DNA from: Streptomyces marinisediminis
Lineage (GTDB): Bacteria; Actinomycetota; Actinomycetes; Streptomycetales; Streptomycetaceae
Reading direction: 5' to 3'
Length of the DNA: 64,000 nt
Assembly (NCBI RefSeq): GCF_026262575.1
Contig: NZ_JAPKFL010000005.1
Span: 62,001 to 126,000 of the forward strand
Shown one piece after another: positions 61,877-64,000 of the stretch. The first letter of the stretch is position 1. Each line of letters starts with the position of its first letter. Made by a program: the position numbers and the translations under genes. Under the pieces are notes generated by a model. It ran no database searches and was not told the DNA's origin. It saw only the letters and a program-made list of their open reading frames with translations.

Positions 61877-62623
61877 GTGGACAAGGTTGAAGTCGTCGTC
61901 GCCCACTCCGAGCGTGCGACTCTGCGCGTCGGCGACGTGTTCTTGAAGGTGGACGCCGATCAGGCGCGCATCGACGTCGAGGTCGAGGCGATGTCCCTCG
62001 CGCCGGTCCCGACCCCGGAGGTCCTGTGGTGCAAGCCGCCCGTACTCGCGATCGCCGCGCTTCCGGGGACGACGCTTGGGCGCCTCGGCGGGCCGTCGAC
62101 CGGGTCGTCGGCGGCGTGGGCCGCGGCGGGCGCCGCCATCCGGAAGCTGCACGCCGCGCCGCTGCCGTCCCGGCCGGGACGGGCCGGGCGGAGCGTCGTC
62201 GCGCTGGCGGCGGAACTCGATGACGAGTGCGAGTTGCTCGTGACGAACGGAGTCCTGCCCGCCGACCTGGTCACCCGCAACCGTCAGGTCGCCCAGGCCG
62301 CGCTCCGGCCGTGGACTCCGGCGTTCACGCACGGCGACCTGCAGGTCGCGCATGTCTTCGTCGACGGCGACGAGGTCACGGGCATCATCGACTGGTCCGA
62401 GGCGGGCCAGGGTGATGCCCTGTACGATCTCGCCACCTTCACCCTCGGACATGAAGAGCACCTTGACGACGTCGTCGCCGGCTATGGCACCGACATCGAC
62501 CTTGACGTGATCCACGCGTGGTGGTCGTTGCGAAGCCTGCTGGGAGTTCGCTGGCTGATCGAGCACGGCTTCGACCCCTTCGCTCCGGGCTGTGAGGTCG
62601 ACGTGCTCAGATCCCGGATGTGA
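61877..62623 (+). CDS. Aminoglycoside phosphotransferase (APH)-family kinase
   Basis: The 248-residue protein has the APH/choline-kinase fold signatures: a nucleotide region ending TLRVGDVFLKVDAD, the Brenner motif FTHGDLQVAHVFVDG and IIDWSEAG with the metal-binding Asp. In the Brenner motif the usual Asn (HGDxxxxN) is His, which could weaken metal binding. GATACT lies 8 nt before the GTG and no ribosome site is present, so the mRNA is probably leaderless. Substrates of this family range from antibiotics to small metabolites; none is evident here. Codon use looks slightly less GC-rich than in its neighbours. Confidence 0.82.
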   Translation: MDKVEVVVAHSERATLRVGDVFLKVDADQARIDVEVEAMSLAPVPTPEVLWCKPPVLAIAALPGTTLGRLGGPSTGSSAAWAAAGAAIRKLHAAPLPSRPGRAGRSVVALAAELDDECELLVTNGVLPADLVTRNRQVAQAALRPWTPAFTHGDLQVAHVFVDGDEVTGIIDWSEAGQGDALYDLATFTLGHEEHLDDVVAGYGTDIDLDVIHAWWSLRSLLGVRWLIEHGFDPFAPGCEVDVLRSRM

Positions 62624-62739
62624 GAGTTCGCTAAGAGCCGTGTAGTGGCAGAGGGCGGCAGCGAGGCCAGGGAAGGGCCGGGGCCGTAGCCATGGACCGG
62701 ATCTTAGACGCCTTTGCCGAGGGCCGAGGGGGCGGGAGG

Positions 62740-62762
62740 GGCCGCCAACGGGGTTGGCGGCC
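62740..62762 (+). terminator. Hairpin terminator after the APH-like gene
   Basis: A perfect 10-bp stem (GGCCGCCAAC / GTTGGCGGCC) with a 3-nt loop, 117 nt after the stop codon. Confidence 0.6.
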
Positions 62763-62800
62763 GCGCAGCGGGAGCCGTGTCACTCACTTAGTCGCACAAA

Positions 62801-62844
62801 CAGCTCAGGGGCTGCCTCTCGCATGAAGGACAGCCCCTGAGCTG
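62801..62844 (-). terminator. Strong terminator of the tRNA-Pro gene
   Basis: A perfect 14-bp stem (CAGCTCAGGGGCTG / CAGCCCCTGAGCTG) with a 16-nt loop. On the minus strand it follows the tRNA 3' end by 11 nt and is followed by TTTGTG. Confidence 0.8.
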
Positions 62845-62855
62845 CTGTTGCACCG

Positions 62856-62929
<74 letters not shown>

Positions 62930-63091
62930 GTGCTCTCGCGGTTCGGGCCGGGGCCCTCGCCGCTCGCGCACAGAAACTGTACCTCACTCCGGCCGGTGCT
63001 CGCGCACGCCGCCCGGGGGGAGGTTTCACGAGGTGGGGGCGGGTTACCCGAAGCCGGTGTTGTCCTTGATCACGAGTGCTGGGAGGGCAGA

Positions 63092-64000
63092 GTGAAGCGG
63101 CCCCGGATCGTCATTGTCGGAGCCGGGTTCGCCGGATACCAAGCGGCCCGGGACCTGGCGCGGAAGGCGCGCGGGGCGGCCGAGGTGGTGCTGGTCAACC
63201 CCAACGACTACTTCCTCTACCTGCCGCTCCTGCCGGAAGTGGCCGCGGGCACCCTGGAGCCCCGGCGGGTGACGGTCTCGCTGGCCGGAACGCTGCCCGG
63301 GGTCCGGGTGGTGCTGGGGGAGGTGCACGGGGTGGACCTGGAGGGGCGCGGTGTGACGTACACCGACCCGGACGGCCGCGAGGGCACCCTGTCCTACGAC
63401 CGGCTCCTGCTCACCGTGGGCAGCGTCAACAAGCTTCTGCCGATCCCCGGGGTGGCCGAGCACGCGCACGGCTTCCGGGGCATGCCCGAGGCCCTGTTCC
63501 TGCGCGACCACATCGCCCGCCAGGTCGCGCTGGCGGCCGAGACCGACGACCCGGAGGAGCGCGCCGCGCGCTGCACCTTCGTCGTGGTGGGCGCCGGCTA
63601 CACCGGAACCGAGGTGGCGGCGCAGGGCGTGCGGTACACCGACGCGCTGGCCCGCCAGTACGGACGTGTGCCACGGCCGCGGTGGATGCTGCTGGACGTC
63701 GCCCCGCGCGTGCTGCCGGGGCTGGACGAGCGGCTGTCGCGCACGGCGGACCGGGTGCTGCGCTCGCGCGGGGTGGAGGTGCACACCGAGACCTCGGTGA
63801 AGGAGGCGACCGCCGACGGGGTGCTGCTGGACGACGGCTCGGTCGTCGGTACCCGCTCCCTGGTGTGGTGCGTGGGCGTGCGCCCCGACCCGCTCGTCGC
63901 CGACCTGGGGGTGCCCACCGACAAGGGCCGCCTGTGCGTCGACGAGTACCTGACCGTGCCGGGTTACCCGGAGGTGTTCGCCTGCGGCGACGCGGCCGCC
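63092..64000 (+). CDS. ndh: Type II NADH dehydrogenase-like FAD oxidoreductase, N-terminal part
   Basis: The 303 visible codons begin at a GTG after GGGAGGG and run off the window. The FAD motif IVIVGAGFAGYQAARDLARK is followed by NDYFLYLPLLPEVAAG, the second dinucleotide motif FVVVGAGYTGTEVAAQ and the C-terminal FAD contact EVFACGDAAA. This is the single-subunit NDH-2 pattern: transfer of electrons from NADH to quinone at the membrane without proton pumping. The membrane-anchoring C-terminus is not in view, so a related NAD(P)/FAD oxidoreductase is possible. Confidence 0.88.
   Translation, partial: MKRPRIVIVGAGFAGYQAARDLARKARGAAEVVLVNPNDYFLYLPLLPEVAAGTLEPRRVTVSLAGTLPGVRVVLGEVHGVDLEGRGVTYTDPDGREGTLSYDRLLLTVGSVNKLLPIPGVAEHAHGFRGMPEALFLRDHIARQVALAAETDDPEERAARCTFVVVGAGYTGTEVAAQGVRYTDALARQYGRVPRPRWMLLDVAPRVLPGLDERLSRTADRVLRSRGVEVHTETSVKEATADGVLLDDGSVVGTRSLVWCVGVRPDPLVADLGVPTDKGRLCVDEYLTVPGYPEVFACGDAAA

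Noticed and set aside
62624..62800. Possible integration site at the tRNA-Pro gene
   Set aside because: No integrase gene and no repeat of the tRNA 3' end was found near it within the window.

Overview
The window is high-GC DNA from a filamentous actinomycete of the Streptomyces or Nocardiopsis type. The evidence is strong third-position GC bias, many GTG starts, GTGA/ATGA gene overlaps, a SpoIIE/PP2C phosphatase, a SigB/F/G sigma factor, a GAF-ANTAR regulator, a chitinase with a DasR-type operator, and polyketide/fatty-acid-type megasynthases. No complete insertion sequence, prophage or CRISPR array was seen.

0-13 kb: after a partial SDR oxidoreductase comes a ferric-reductase-like haem membrane protein with a His/Asp-rich tail. 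Two minus-strand operons follow, each headed by a cobalamin riboswitch. The downstream one (riboswitch 4620-4765) encodes a lipoprotein-permease-ATPase importer of the metal-chelate type. The upstream one (riboswitch 10400-10600) is a tightly overlapping five-gene set: PduX-like GHMP kinase, cysteine-synthase-fold PLP enzyme, ATP-grasp ligase, MFS exporter and methyltransferase. Together they read as make, export and re-import of a small chelator made when B12 is scarce. This possible cobalt metallophore is the best candidate here for an undescribed system. A GAF/PAS/PP2C phosphatase lies behind it.

13-32 kb: a BCCT osmolyte transporter and pyruvate carboxylase. Next is an oxidation locus: TetR and DUF4873 genes divergent from an AurF-like diiron oxygenase and a Baeyer-Villiger-type monooxygenase, a SigB-like sigma factor, an FprB-type ferredoxin reductase paired with a second AurF-like oxygenase, and a DUF1360 membrane protein. 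A MarR regulator is divergent from an MMPL exporter.

32-44 kb: a lone squalene/phytoene synthase-like gene, a 1-kb noncoding stretch with repeats, a GAF-ANTAR protein, a truncated BesD/ArpA-like oxygenase remnant, a secreted GH18 chitinase, rsgA coupled to a methyltransferase-GNAT fusion, remnants of an Lrp/AsnC regulator and a valine dehydrogenase joined head to head, a methyltransferase and a cytochrome P450.

44-61 kb: a PUFA-synthase-like operon read leftwards: thioester-reductase-like SDR, PfaD enoyl reductase, PfaA (KS-AT-ACP-KR-DH) and PfaC. PfaC is broken by an apparent internal deletion and frameshift between its CLF and AT parts. A WS/DGAT-like acyltransferase is divergent from it. 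61-64 kb: an aminoglycoside-phosphotransferase-like kinase, tRNA-Pro(GGG) with a strong terminator, and a type II NADH dehydrogenase running off the end.
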